This document shows, in pieces, positions 40,300-47,807 of a stretch of DNA of 64,000 bases. Under the pieces are notes generated by a model, which saw only the letters and a list, made by a program, of their open reading frames with translations, was not told where the DNA came from and did no database searches. The translations under genes and the position numbers were made by a program. Source of the DNA: Psychroserpens sp. SPM9 (GTDB lineage Bacteria; Bacteroidota; Bacteroidia; Flavobacteriales; Flavobacteriaceae); assembly GCF_025153525.1 (NCBI RefSeq), contig NZ_JANZNR010000001.1:558001-622000 (forward strand), given 5' to 3'. Position 1 is the stretch's first letter. Every line of letters begins with the position of its first letter.

Positions 40300-41856
40300 T
40301 TATTTAATCTGATGAGGCGCTTTAAGTAAATCATTAACTGTTTTCACAGGACTAAACGTAATTAAGGGAACTTCTACGAAAATGGTATTCCAGTTGGCCA
40401 TACTACCATTCCACAACCCAGGAAGTTCAAGAGCTTTGATGTCTTTTCCGGTTTTAGTTTTCATGGTAATAAAAGCTGTTTTAGGATCAACAAACTTTTT
40501 GAGATTAAACTTTTCACCTTTATGGTTTTTGATACCACAGACTAAATCTACAGGGTTAAAATGCGTTGCATTCTTCAAAATTTCTTTTTGGTGCTTGCTT
40601 TTTTTATTGATTTGAGCAGATTCTACGATTTGTAAGGAGATATTTCCGCTTTCATCTTTAACCCAAAACGGGCCACCTCCTGGTTCACCTTCATTTTTTA
40701 CCATCCCACAAACTCGAATTGGACGATCGAGTTTTTCAGCTAAGTATTCTATTTGATATCTACGTGAATACTTTTCAAATTCGGAGCTGATTTTAACATT
40801 CAATTTATTGACTAAAAACTCCCCTATTTCGATTAATTTTTCTTCGGAAGGCTTGCTCGATTCCAGTAACTTAAGGTATTCAAATGCTTGGCTTTGCACT
40901 TCAAGTAAAATGCCTGCCAGTATTTTTTTGAAATTGGCGACTTCTTCCTTGTATTTGTAAGTCACTACATTATCAATGTTTTTAATAAAAACAATATCGG
41001 CATCTAAATCATTTAAGTTTTCTATAAGTGCGCCATGACCAGAAGGTCTAAAATGCAAAGCGCCATCGTCTTCGCGAAATAATTTATTTTTGGAGGTTAC
41101 CGCAATCGTATCGGTAGATTCTTTTTGATAAGAAAATGAGATATCAAATGCTGAACCCGATTTTTCTTCTACTTTCTTTTCGATTCTTTGGAACTCTTCA
41201 TCAAATTTATGGTTGAATTTTTCTGAAATTGTAAAATGCAATTTTGCTGATTCTTTACTTGAAGAGTATAGTGCAGATTCATACAAATGTTCTTCAAAAG
41301 CTGTTGAAATCGTCTGATTTTTGTACTGATGAAACGGCAGCAGGCCTTTGGGGAAATTTCCGTAATTTAATTGGTCGGTATGAAGCATCATTTGTACAAA
41401 CTTTAGCCGTTGCTCATTAATGCTCAAACTATCAAAGTCTGAATAGGTGCTTTGAAGTCTATCCATAACTATATGATAAAACGGAAACTTTTCGAGGCCG
41501 ATAAAGAACATGGACAGATCTTTACTATCGTGCGTATTGATATAAGAATTAATACTTTCTTCCTCAATATTATACTCCTCTAAAAACTTAAATAAAAATT
41601 TAAACATTCGTGTCGCAGCACCAGAGGCTGGAACAAATTTTAAAATAGAAATTTCATCTTTTTTAGTTTCAAAAATCGAAATATAGCTTTCACTTTTATC
41701 TTTTGATAATTTAACAATCCCATTACCAATTGTAGCCGCAGAAACTAAATTTGAAAAAGGCAAACCGGTTTCAAAAAGCTCAATTTGTTTCTTAATTTTT
41801 TTTAAGGTTAAGCCTTTGCGTTCTATTTGTTTTATATCGTTTTCAGAAAAATTCAA
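40300..41856 (-). CDS. DUF4301 family protein
   Basis: A 518-residue cytoplasmic protein fitting DUF4301, a Bacteroidota family. LKFVPASGAATRMFKFL near residue 73 resembles the sugar-nucleotidyltransferase signature (PASGxATRM), and RPSGHGALIENLNDLDADIV near residue 260 looks like the GGHGALxxNL region of UDP-sugar pyrophosphorylases. A nucleotidyltransferase-like fold is therefore likely, but no substrate is known. It overlaps the kinase gene upstream by 4 nt and is followed by arfB after 1 nt. Confidence 0.85.
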   Translation of the reverse strand: MNFSENDIKQIERKGLTLKKIKKQIELFETGLPFSNLVSAATIGNGIVKLSKDKSESYISIFETKKDEISILKFVPASGAATRMFKFLFKFLEEYNIEEESINSYINTHDSKDLSMFFIGLEKFPFYHIVMDRLQSTYSDFDSLSINEQRLKFVQMMLHTDQLNYGNFPKGLLPFHQYKNQTISTAFEEHLYESALYSSSKESAKLHFTISEKFNHKFDEEFQRIEKKVEEKSGSAFDISFSYQKESTDTIAVTSKNKLFREDDGALHFRPSGHGALIENLNDLDADIVFIKNIDNVVTYKYKEEVANFKKILAGILLEVQSQAFEYLKLLESSKPSEEKLIEIGEFLVNKLNVKISSEFEKYSRRYQIEYLAEKLDRPIRVCGMVKNEGEPGGGPFWVKDESGNISLQIVESAQINKKSKHQKEILKNATHFNPVDLVCGIKNHKGEKFNLKKFVDPKTAFITMKTKTGKDIKALELPGLWNGSMANWNTIFVEVPLITFSPVKTVNDLLKAPHQIK

Positions 41857-42428
41857 TCGCTTATTTTTAAAAGTTTATCAATATGTTGTTTGCAGATTTC
41901 TAAGCGCGCTTCAAAACTCCCTTTAACAATCACATAAGGCTTTTTAGAATCTGCTAGTGCTTCCTCAAATCTTTGAAATTGCTGCAATCTGTTATGGGGT
42001 TGATCCCGAATTCCATCAGCTTCCCAAACCGTGTCAATATAAGTTAAAAAATACAAATCATAGGTATTTTCAAGTGCGTATTTTTTTACCATATCTGGAC
42101 AAAAATCATCATAATAAAACTCTGAATACACTTTGGTTTCTAACAAATCGGTATCGCAAATTAATAGTCGGTTAGCATGGTTAAGTTGCTCATTTTCCAA
42201 TTGCATTTGTCCGATAGCAATAGGCAGTACATCGTGTTTGGTTAGCTGTAAATTGTTTTTCGCTTTAGTTTCAGCATAGATACGTGAAAACTCCTCAACA
42301 AAAACCGTATCATACCAATGCGCCAATGTTTTAGCCAACGATGATTTTCCAGTAGACTCCGGACCATATAAAACTACTTTTATACAGTTTGGGTTGGTGT
42401 CTCTATTTTGTTTAAGCTGTTCTTCCAT
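41853..42428 (-). CDS. NadR-like AAA ATPase / kinase
   Basis: A 191-residue P-loop protein: VVLYGPESTGKSSLAKTLA (Walker A at residues 22-29), followed by VFVEEFSRIYAE and LLICDTDLLETKVYSEFYYD. This pattern fits the kinase domain of NadR, which phosphorylates nicotinamide riboside. Its gene begins inside the PnuC-family transporter gene (49-nt overlap). In this setting, with a thiamine-binding-like protein and a TPP-controlled receptor nearby, the substrate might be thiamine instead; this is inference. Confidence 0.85.
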   Translation of the reverse strand: MEEQLKQNRDTNPNCIKVVLYGPESTGKSSLAKTLAHWYDTVFVEEFSRIYAETKAKNNLQLTKHDVLPIAIGQMQLENEQLNHANRLLICDTDLLETKVYSEFYYDDFCPDMVKKYALENTYDLYFLTYIDTVWEADGIRDQPHNRLQQFQRFEEALADSKKPYVIVKGSFEARLEICKQHIDKLLKISD

Positions 42429-43021
42429 GCTAAATAGCCAAATATGGCAATAAATGTAAATCCTAAATATTGAAAACTCGTAAAGGTAAAACCTTTATAA
42501 AAATAAAGTGGAACAGAGATGACATCCCCTACAATCCAAAACAACCAATTCTCTAGTTTTCTTCTTGCCATTAACCACATGCCGACAAAAAATATTGCTG
42601 TCGTAATCGTATCAACATAGGCAACCCAGCCAGACCATTTATCAAATGCTTGATAGACAATATAAACAAACGCTAAAGTCGCTATAAAAATAACGACACC
42701 TATTTGTTTTTCTTTTATGGTTGTTCTAGAAATTGGTGTAACCTGGGTTTCATCTATTTTTCTTGTCCATATATACCAACCATAAACACTCATGATAAAA
42801 TAATATACATTTATCATCATGTCCCCTAACAGTTCCCATTTTATTAATAAATACACAAATATTGCGGTACTTATCATTCCTGTTGGGAATACCCAAATTT
42901 TATTTTGTTTAGAAAACCATACAGATAAGAACCCAAAAATTACAGCTGTTATTTCTAGAACAATATCTGTAGTAGAATAGGCATCATATTGACCAAAAAA
43001 AAACTCAAAAATGTGGTTCAT
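42380..43021 (-). CDS. PnuC-family vitamin transporter (NR or thiamine)
   Basis: A 213-residue membrane protein with seven helices and the conserved NWLFWIVGDVISVPLYFYKG near residue 170, and MSVYGWYIW near residue 78, which identify the PnuC family of facilitators. Family members carry nicotinamide riboside (PnuC), riboflavin (PnuX) or thiamine (PnuT). Overlap with a thiamine-binding-like gene (17 nt) on one side and a kinase gene (49 nt) on the other suggests a vitamin uptake and trapping unit; thiamine is favoured by context, nicotinamide riboside by the kinase type. Confidence 0.9.
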   Translation of the reverse strand: MNHIFEFFFGQYDAYSTTDIVLEITAVIFGFLSVWFSKQNKIWVFPTGMISTAIFVYLLIKWELLGDMMINVYYFIMSVYGWYIWTRKIDETQVTPISRTTIKEKQIGVVIFIATLAFVYIVYQAFDKWSGWVAYVDTITTAIFFVGMWLMARRKLENWLFWIVGDVISVPLYFYKGFTFTSFQYLGFTFIAIFGYLAWKNSLNKIETPTQTV

Positions 43022-43265
43022 AATCGTAGCGATCCGATTTTACAATTTTCATATGTAATAAGCCTCTTTCAATTAACTCAAAAGCTGCTTTAATTTCGAC
43101 TGTTAAGAGCGTCATGACCGCATCATAATCACCATAGACCTGTGTGCTTAACGGATTTTCAAGTACTTTTAAATTAGAAGCACGAAGCTGTTTGATAAAA
43201 TGAATAATTGCAGGTTCGTAATCGTCATGCAATGGTGTTAAAGTAAGTTCTACGGATATGTTCAT
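43005..43265 (-). CDS. Thiamine-binding-like protein (MTH1187/YkoF family)
   Basis: An 86-residue single-domain protein: MNISVELTLTPLHDDYEPAI, then HFIKQLRASNLKVLENPLST and QVYGDYDAVMTLL. This is the ferredoxin-like fold of the MTH1187/YkoF group (PF01910), which binds thiamine or its pyrimidine part. It starts the operon and overlaps the transporter gene by 17 nt. No riboswitch is seen in the 52-nt gap upstream. Confidence 0.82.
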   Translation of the reverse strand: MNISVELTLTPLHDDYEPAIIHFIKQLRASNLKVLENPLSTQVYGDYDAVMTLLTVEIKAAFELIERGLLHMKIVKSDRYDYEPHF

Positions 43266-43317
43266 ATTATTTTTTATAAAAACGAAAGTCTAAGTTATTG
43301 TTTAAACTAAATTTATA

Positions 43318-44058
43318 TTAGGCTTTTAATTCATCGAAGAAGCGTTCATCCTCTTCAAAAGCAGTACCTATAACTACTAAATTGGCTCCTGCCTTATAGG
43401 CATTCTCTAATTGTGTTTTCGTTCTAATGCCACCTCCAACAATCAGCGGAATCTTCAAAGTCTGCTTTACAAAACTAATGATTTCAATTGGCACAGGATG
43501 CAAAGCACCACTACCGGCTTCCAAATACATGAGCTGCATACCCAACCATTCGCCAGCTTTAGCAGTATCGGCTATTTTTTGTACATGTTCTCTAGGTATA
43601 GGTGTTGTTTTTGTAACTCTTTCTACAGCTGTTTGCTTACCGTTTTCAATTAAAATATAACCGGTTGAAATTACTTCTAAATTAGAACCTTTCAACTTTG
43701 AAACGGCTTGTACATGTTTCCCAATCAAATATTCAGGATTATCACCTGAAATCAGCGATAGAAACAATAAAGCATCAGCTTCTTTAGTAATTTGCGATAC
43801 ATCACCAGGGAATAAAACAATGGGTAAACTGGTATGTTTTTTAATTTCAATAACCAATTGTTCTGTGGCGTTTTCACTAACGATACTTCCACCAACAAAA
43901 ATATGGGTGGCTACAGATTGATTTAACTTTAACATAAAATCAGACAAGCCTTCGAGCATCATTTTGTCTGGATCGATTAAAACAGCCAGTAATTTTTCCC
44001 CTTTGGAAATCGATTCAATAACCCTTCTATATACCTCTTTTTTATTGGTCACTAACAC
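43318..44058 (-). CDS. Geranylgeranylglyceryl phosphate synthase family protein
   Basis: A 246-residue TIM-barrel prenyltransferase. LLAVLIDPDKM near residue 25, HIFVGGSIVSENATE, YLEAGSGALHPVP near residue 178 and PLIVGGGIRTKTQLENAYKA near residue 203 match the GGGPS/PcrB family, which joins glycerol-1-phosphate to a polyprenyl diphosphate. Archaea use it for membrane lipids; Bacteroidota carry a group II form whose product role is unclear. The start appears to be GTG: no in-frame ATG exists after the upstream stop at 44077-44079. Confidence 0.92.
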   Translation of the reverse strand: MLVTNKKEVYRRVIESISKGEKLLAVLIDPDKMMLEGLSDFMLKLNQSVATHIFVGGSIVSENATEQLVIEIKKHTSLPIVLFPGDVSQITKEADALLFLSLISGDNPEYLIGKHVQAVSKLKGSNLEVISTGYILIENGKQTAVERVTKTTPIPREHVQKIADTAKAGEWLGMQLMYLEAGSGALHPVPIEIISFVKQTLKIPLIVGGGIRTKTQLENAYKAGANLVVIGTAFEEDERFFDELKA

Positions 44059-44100
44059 AACTTTTACGTTTTCAATCTAATTTAAAGTTCTTCATTTCTT

Positions 44101-44727
44101 TTAAGTCGTCACAAACGCACATGTAAACCCTTCAAATTCTAAAAAGTGCGTTTGATATCTGTATTTTTTATTGTCGTAGTCTATCCAAGCCACGGTTTTC
44201 CCATCTTCCAGCATAAAAGGAATCACTAAAAAATGCTCTCGAAACAACATACCTGGTGTCGCAAATAGTTTGTATAGCGATTCTTTAATACCCCAAATAA
44301 CGGTGAGTCTTTTAATATAATCTGTATCGTTTTCAGAGAGGTAATTGAGCTCATAATCCACAAATTTTTTAGCAATCACCGTAATTTTTTCTCGCTGCTT
44401 TTCGATATCGATACCAACTTCAGCATCGCTAATAATGATTCCCGAAAAGGTAAACGAATGCGTAATCGAGATTTGTTTTCCATCTTTTAAATGGGGTTTT
44501 CCGTTGGTATCATAATACAAATCCTGATCGGTATATCCAGAGTCTCGAAGCAAATGACGCACACTTAAAAAACCACGTTGATGCAACTCACTTTTCATAC
44601 CTAATACGCGCTCTAAACTATTTGGTTTTAAATCTAAGGGCTGCATTAATTCAGTATAAGATTCTGTAATCTTCCAGATTTTAACAACAGTTTGTGAGTT
44701 TGGATGGATAGTTTTATAAAGTGGCAT
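44101..44727 (-). CDS. 4'-phosphopantetheinyl transferase superfamily protein
   Basis: A 208-residue Sfp-like enzyme that activates carrier proteins by attaching phosphopantetheine from CoA. The metal site is in VGIDIEKQRE near residue 104 and in the second-half motif RLTVIWGIKESLYKLFATPG near residue 140-160. The two-lobe length suits the Sfp group. It lies 42 nt upstream of the GGGPS gene on the same strand and is divergent from ahcY. Confidence 0.92.
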   Translation of the reverse strand: MPLYKTIHPNSQTVVKIWKITESYTELMQPLDLKPNSLERVLGMKSELHQRGFLSVRHLLRDSGYTDQDLYYDTNGKPHLKDGKQISITHSFTFSGIIISDAEVGIDIEKQREKITVIAKKFVDYELNYLSENDTDYIKRLTVIWGIKESLYKLFATPGMLFREHFLVIPFMLEDGKTVAWIDYDNKKYRYQTHFLEFEGFTCAFVTT

Positions 44728-44750
44728 TTAATTATCTGAAACTTAATGGT

Positions 44751-44758
44751 TATCTTTG
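44751..44758 (+). promoter_or_regulatory. -7 promoter element of ahcY (TATCTTTG)
   Basis: Exact TAnnTTTG match giving a leader of about 97 nt. The leader contains a direct repeat AAGCGAATT (44769 and 44793 region) but nothing recognisable as a riboswitch. Confidence 0.6.
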
Positions 44759-44860
44759 CTGCGCCTTAAGCGAATTAGATCGTTTTATCAAGCGAATTTA
44801 ACCAAAATTAAACTCTAAAGGCAAAGCATAATTAAAAAATAAGAAAGCAAAAATAAACAA

Positions 44861-46174
44861 ATGGATAAAACAACGACTTACGTACCTTACAAAGTAAAAG
44901 ATATGTCTCTTGCAGATTGGGGAAGAAAAGAAATTGAATTAGCTGAAGCGGAGATGCCAGGACTAATGAGTCTTCGTGAAGAATACAAAAACACGCAACC
45001 TTTAAAAGGTGCGCGTATTGCAGGCTGTTTACACATGACCATTCAAACTGCGGTCTTAATCGAAACACTACAAGCTTTAGGTGCTGAAGTTACTTGGAGT
45101 TCTTGTAATATTTTCTCAACACAAGATCAAGCTGCTGCTGCAATTGCTGCTACGGGTACTGCTGTATATGCATGGAAAGATATGACTGAAGAAGAATTTG
45201 ATTGGTGTATTGAACAAACCTTATTCTTTGGTGACGATAAAAAGCCGTTAAATATGATTTTAGATGATGGAGGCGATTTAACAAATATGGTATTAGATAA
45301 ATACCCTGAGTTAGCTGCTGGAATCAATGGCTTGTCTGAAGAAACTACTACAGGTGTTCACAGACTTTACGAAAGAGTAAAGAATGGAACATTACCAATG
45401 CCAGCAATTAATGTAAATGATTCTGTTACTAAGTCTAAGTTCGATAACAAATACGGTTGTAAAGAATCTGCTGTAGATGCGATTCGTCGTGCTACAGATG
45501 TCATGCTAGCTGGAAAGCGTGTGACCGTTTGTGGTTATGGTGATGTTGGTAAAGGTACTGCTGCTTCTTTTAAAGGTGCTGGTAGTATCGTTACGGTTAC
45601 CGAAATTGATCCAATCTGTGCTTTACAAGCTGCCATGGATGGTTTTGAAGTTAAAAAATTAGAAACTGTTGTAGCAAATTCTGATATCGTTATCACCACT
45701 ACTGGAAACAAAGATATTGTTCGTTCTGAGCATTTTAAAGCCATGAAAGACAAAACTATCGTTTGTAATATTGGTCACTTTGATAACGAAATTCAAATGG
45801 CCTGGTTAAATGAAAACTACGGAAATACCAAAAACACCATTAAACCTCAGGTTGATAAATATACCATTGATGGTAAAGACATTATCATTCTCGCTGAAGG
45901 GCGTTTGGTTAACTTAGGTTGTGCTACTGGTCACCCAAGTTTTGTAATGAGTAATTCGTTTACCAACCAAACTTTAGCTCAAATTGAGTTATGGAACAAT
46001 GCTGATGCTTACAAAAATGATGTGTATATGTTGCCTAAGCATTTAGATGAAAAAGTAGCCAAATTACACTTAGAAAAAATTGGTGTTGAGCTAACTGAGC
46101 TTAAAGATTACCAAGCCGATTATATTGGTGTAACAGTTGAAGGTCCTTACAAACCTGAACACTACAGATACTAA
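44861..46174 (+). CDS. ahcY: Adenosylhomocysteinase
   Basis: A 437-residue S-adenosylhomocysteine hydrolase that splits SAH into adenosine and homocysteine in the methyl cycle. Substrate-site parts are [15 protein letters not shown] near residue 56 and [15 protein letters not shown] near residue 190; the NAD-binding fingerprint is [10 protein letters not shown] near residue 225; the C-terminal PYKPEHYRY is typical. Full length. It stands alone with its own promoter element and terminator. Confidence 0.98.
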   Translation: MDKTTTYVPYKVKDMSLADWGRKEIELAEAEMPGLMSLREEYKNTQPLKGARIAGCLHMTIQTAVLIETLQALGAEVTWSSCNIFSTQDQAAAAIAATGTAVYAWKDMTEEEFDWCIEQTLFFGDDKKPLNMILDDGGDLTNMVLDKYPELAAGINGLSEETTTGVHRLYERVKNGTLPMPAINVNDSVTKSKFDNKYGCKESAVDAIRRATDVMLAGKRVTVCGYGDVGKGTAASFKGAGSIVTVTEIDPICALQAAMDGFEVKKLETVVANSDIVITTTGNKDIVRSEHFKAMKDKTIVCNIGHFDNEIQMAWLNENYGNTKNTIKPQVDKYTIDGKDIIILAEGRLVNLGCATGHPSFVMSNSFTNQTLAQIELWNNADAYKNDVYMLPKHLDEKVAKLHLEKIGVELTELKDYQADYIGVTVEGPYKPEHYRY

Positions 46175-46218
46175 AACCATTTGCGCTCTTAACCATTAGA
46201 TCGCATAAGAGATAAAAA

Positions 46219-46252
46219 CAAAATCCTGAACATTCGTGTTTGGGATTTTTTT
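46219..46252 (+). terminator. Intrinsic terminator of ahcY
   Basis: AAAATCCTGAACA / TGTTTGGGATTTT with a 4-nt loop and a T-run. Confidence 0.8.
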
Positions 46253-46331
46253 GTAGTTGCACTTACTATTAGGACAAATTCAAACACCTAATACTCTTGT
46301 TTTATTTAGTAACTTCACACAAACAAAATTT

Positions 46332-46796
46332 ATGAGTTTAAAAAAACTAAATACTGCATTAGTTCATATCGAAAATCATATAGAACACCATCATATTTCA
46401 AATCCTGAAATATCAAAAGCTGATGTGGCATGGCATATTGATCACAGCCTTAAGGTTATTAATAGAGTTATTGATTCACTCAAAACATCAGACCCAAACA
46501 CTTATAAAAATAACTTCAGTTTTTTAGGCAAATTCTTTTTTACACTTGGGTTTTTTCCCAGAGGAAAAGCAAAAGCTCCAAAATATGTGAGACCTCCCGA
46601 AACCATTTTAAAAGCAGATCTTATTTCGCAAACTACATTAGCCAAAGCCAATATTGAAACCATAGCTGATTTACCCCAAAATGCTTATTTCAAACATCCT
46701 ATATTTGGAAATGTGAATACGCCAAGAGTGTCTAAATTTTTAGTATTACACACCCAGCATCATTTAAAGATTATCAATGCTATAGTCTCCAAATAA
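46332..46796 (+). CDS. DinB/DUF1569-like protein
   Basis: A 154-residue four-helix protein with histidines spaced as in the DinB/DUF1569 metal-binding fold (HIENHIEHHH, AWHIDHSLKV near residue 37, and LVLHTQHHLKIIN near the end). Members bind Zn or Ni and may act as metal-dependent thiol transferases; the role here is unknown. The start is the ATG at 46332, which gives the expected N-terminus MSLKKLNTALVHIE; an upstream TTG at 46257 would add 25 unlike residues and overlap the ahcY terminator tail. Confidence 0.75.
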   Translation: MSLKKLNTALVHIENHIEHHHISNPEISKADVAWHIDHSLKVINRVIDSLKTSDPNTYKNNFSFLGKFFFTLGFFPRGKAKAPKYVRPPETILKADLISQTTLAKANIETIADLPQNAYFKHPIFGNVNTPRVSKFLVLHTQHHLKIINAIVSK

Positions 46797-46826
46797 GAGT
46801 TGTTGTATTGGGGCAATTGCAACGTC

Positions 46827-46925
46827 GCAAAAGCTATGTTGCACCAGGCTTTCCGTTGTATCTTTTTCTCGTCCCTCAAAAAAGGATGCCACTGCAATCC
46901 TTATTGCAGAACAAGCTCTAACATT
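46827..46925. repeat. Possible dispersed intergenic repeat or structured RNA
   Basis: The sequence around GCTTTCCGTTGTATCTTTTT and AAAAAAGGATGCCACTGCAA reads like an intergenic repeat I recall from many Flavobacterium-type genomes (GGATTGxAxxGGCATCC...GATACAACGGAAAGCC on the other strand). No open frame is present. It lies past the end of a plus-strand gene and a minus-strand gene. Confidence 0.4.
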
Positions 46926-46954
46926 GTTTACAACGACTCCAAATAATAGGTAAA

Positions 46955-47719
46955 CTAATACCCAGTAACGAGTAAACGCTTAGCGCCTTTTAAACCACAT
47001 TTTTGATAATGATGATAAGCCTTTGCAGCGCGTTCACTAATTTGAGCATCCGATTCATTCAAAATCCAACCGTCAATAGCCCATTTTAAAGTATAAGCTT
47101 CTGGTGCCATTAATCCAGTGGTCCAAACCAACGGATTGGCTTTGGTTTGCTTCAAATAGGGTTTAAAATAATCTTTACTAATACATGCTAAGATTATGGC
47201 GTCTCTCTTGGTTTCATTAACCGGTTTAAAATCCCCCTGAACATTAAATTCCATGAGTCCGTCGTGACCAATATAAGTCAGTAATTGAGCATCTCCTCCA
47301 AACTTCAACACTTGCTTTTTGTGTGTTATCGCTACCGAATTTCGTCCTGCCGTAGCTTCCAAAAAATCGATCGTTGTTTGCTTGATGTACTTTCCGTCAT
47401 AGGCATCAGCCAAAAGATAAGTATTGGTGGTGTTATGCTTAAACAAAACCCGTTCTAAAATATGATTTCCTATAGCTTTTTCCGAAGTTATTAAAGTCCA
47501 ATCTTTAGAATTTTTAAAATGAGTTTTCACACCATACAAGGCCGACCAATACAAATTTCCTTTGATATCTTGTCCGTTACCAAGCTTTGCAGGAACAGGA
47601 ACAATACCTTGATTTACATTATCACATAAGGCGACAAATACATGAATGGTTTTGGGTTGAGACTGTGAAAAGACCGTTAGAGACAATAATAACGAAATGG
47701 TGAATAGTAGTGGTTTCAT
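46955..47719 (-). CDS. Exported caspase-like protein of unknown function
   Basis: A 254-residue protein with a signal peptide (MKPLLFTISLLLSLTVFS, then QSQ). I do not know a named family. The centre has YLLADAYDGKYIKQTTIDFL, LLTYIGHDGLMEF with His152 and DAIILACIS with Cys179; a GHxG followed about 25 residues later by strand-ACxS is the dyad layout of clan CD (caspase, gingipain, clostripain) cysteine peptidases. If so it would act in the periplasm. The final part has conserved Trp and Glu residues. Function not shown. Confidence 0.6.
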   Translation of the reverse strand: MKPLLFTISLLLSLTVFSQSQPKTIHVFVALCDNVNQGIVPVPAKLGNGQDIKGNLYWSALYGVKTHFKNSKDWTLITSEKAIGNHILERVLFKHNTTNTYLLADAYDGKYIKQTTIDFLEATAGRNSVAITHKKQVLKFGGDAQLLTYIGHDGLMEFNVQGDFKPVNETKRDAIILACISKDYFKPYLKQTKANPLVWTTGLMAPEAYTLKWAIDGWILNESDAQISERAAKAYHHYQKCGLKGAKRLLVTGY

Positions 47720-47758
47720 ACAAGCTAAACGAACAACTTATAGAAAATCGTATAAAAC

Positions 47759-47788
47759 AAAAACCTTTCTATTGCTAGAAAGGCTTTT
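47759..47788 (-). terminator. Intrinsic terminator of the S46 peptidase gene
   Basis: On the minus strand CCTTTCTA / TAGAAAGG with a 4-nt loop and T-rich tail, 20-50 nt after the stop. Confidence 0.75.
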
Positions 47789-47807
47789 GTATAAAATCGA
47801 GTCATTT

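Noticed and set aside
44759-44860. SAH or SAM riboswitch in the ahcY leader
   Set aside because: The leader is AT-rich, has a short direct repeat only, and lacks the conserved core of the known SAH and SAM riboswitches.
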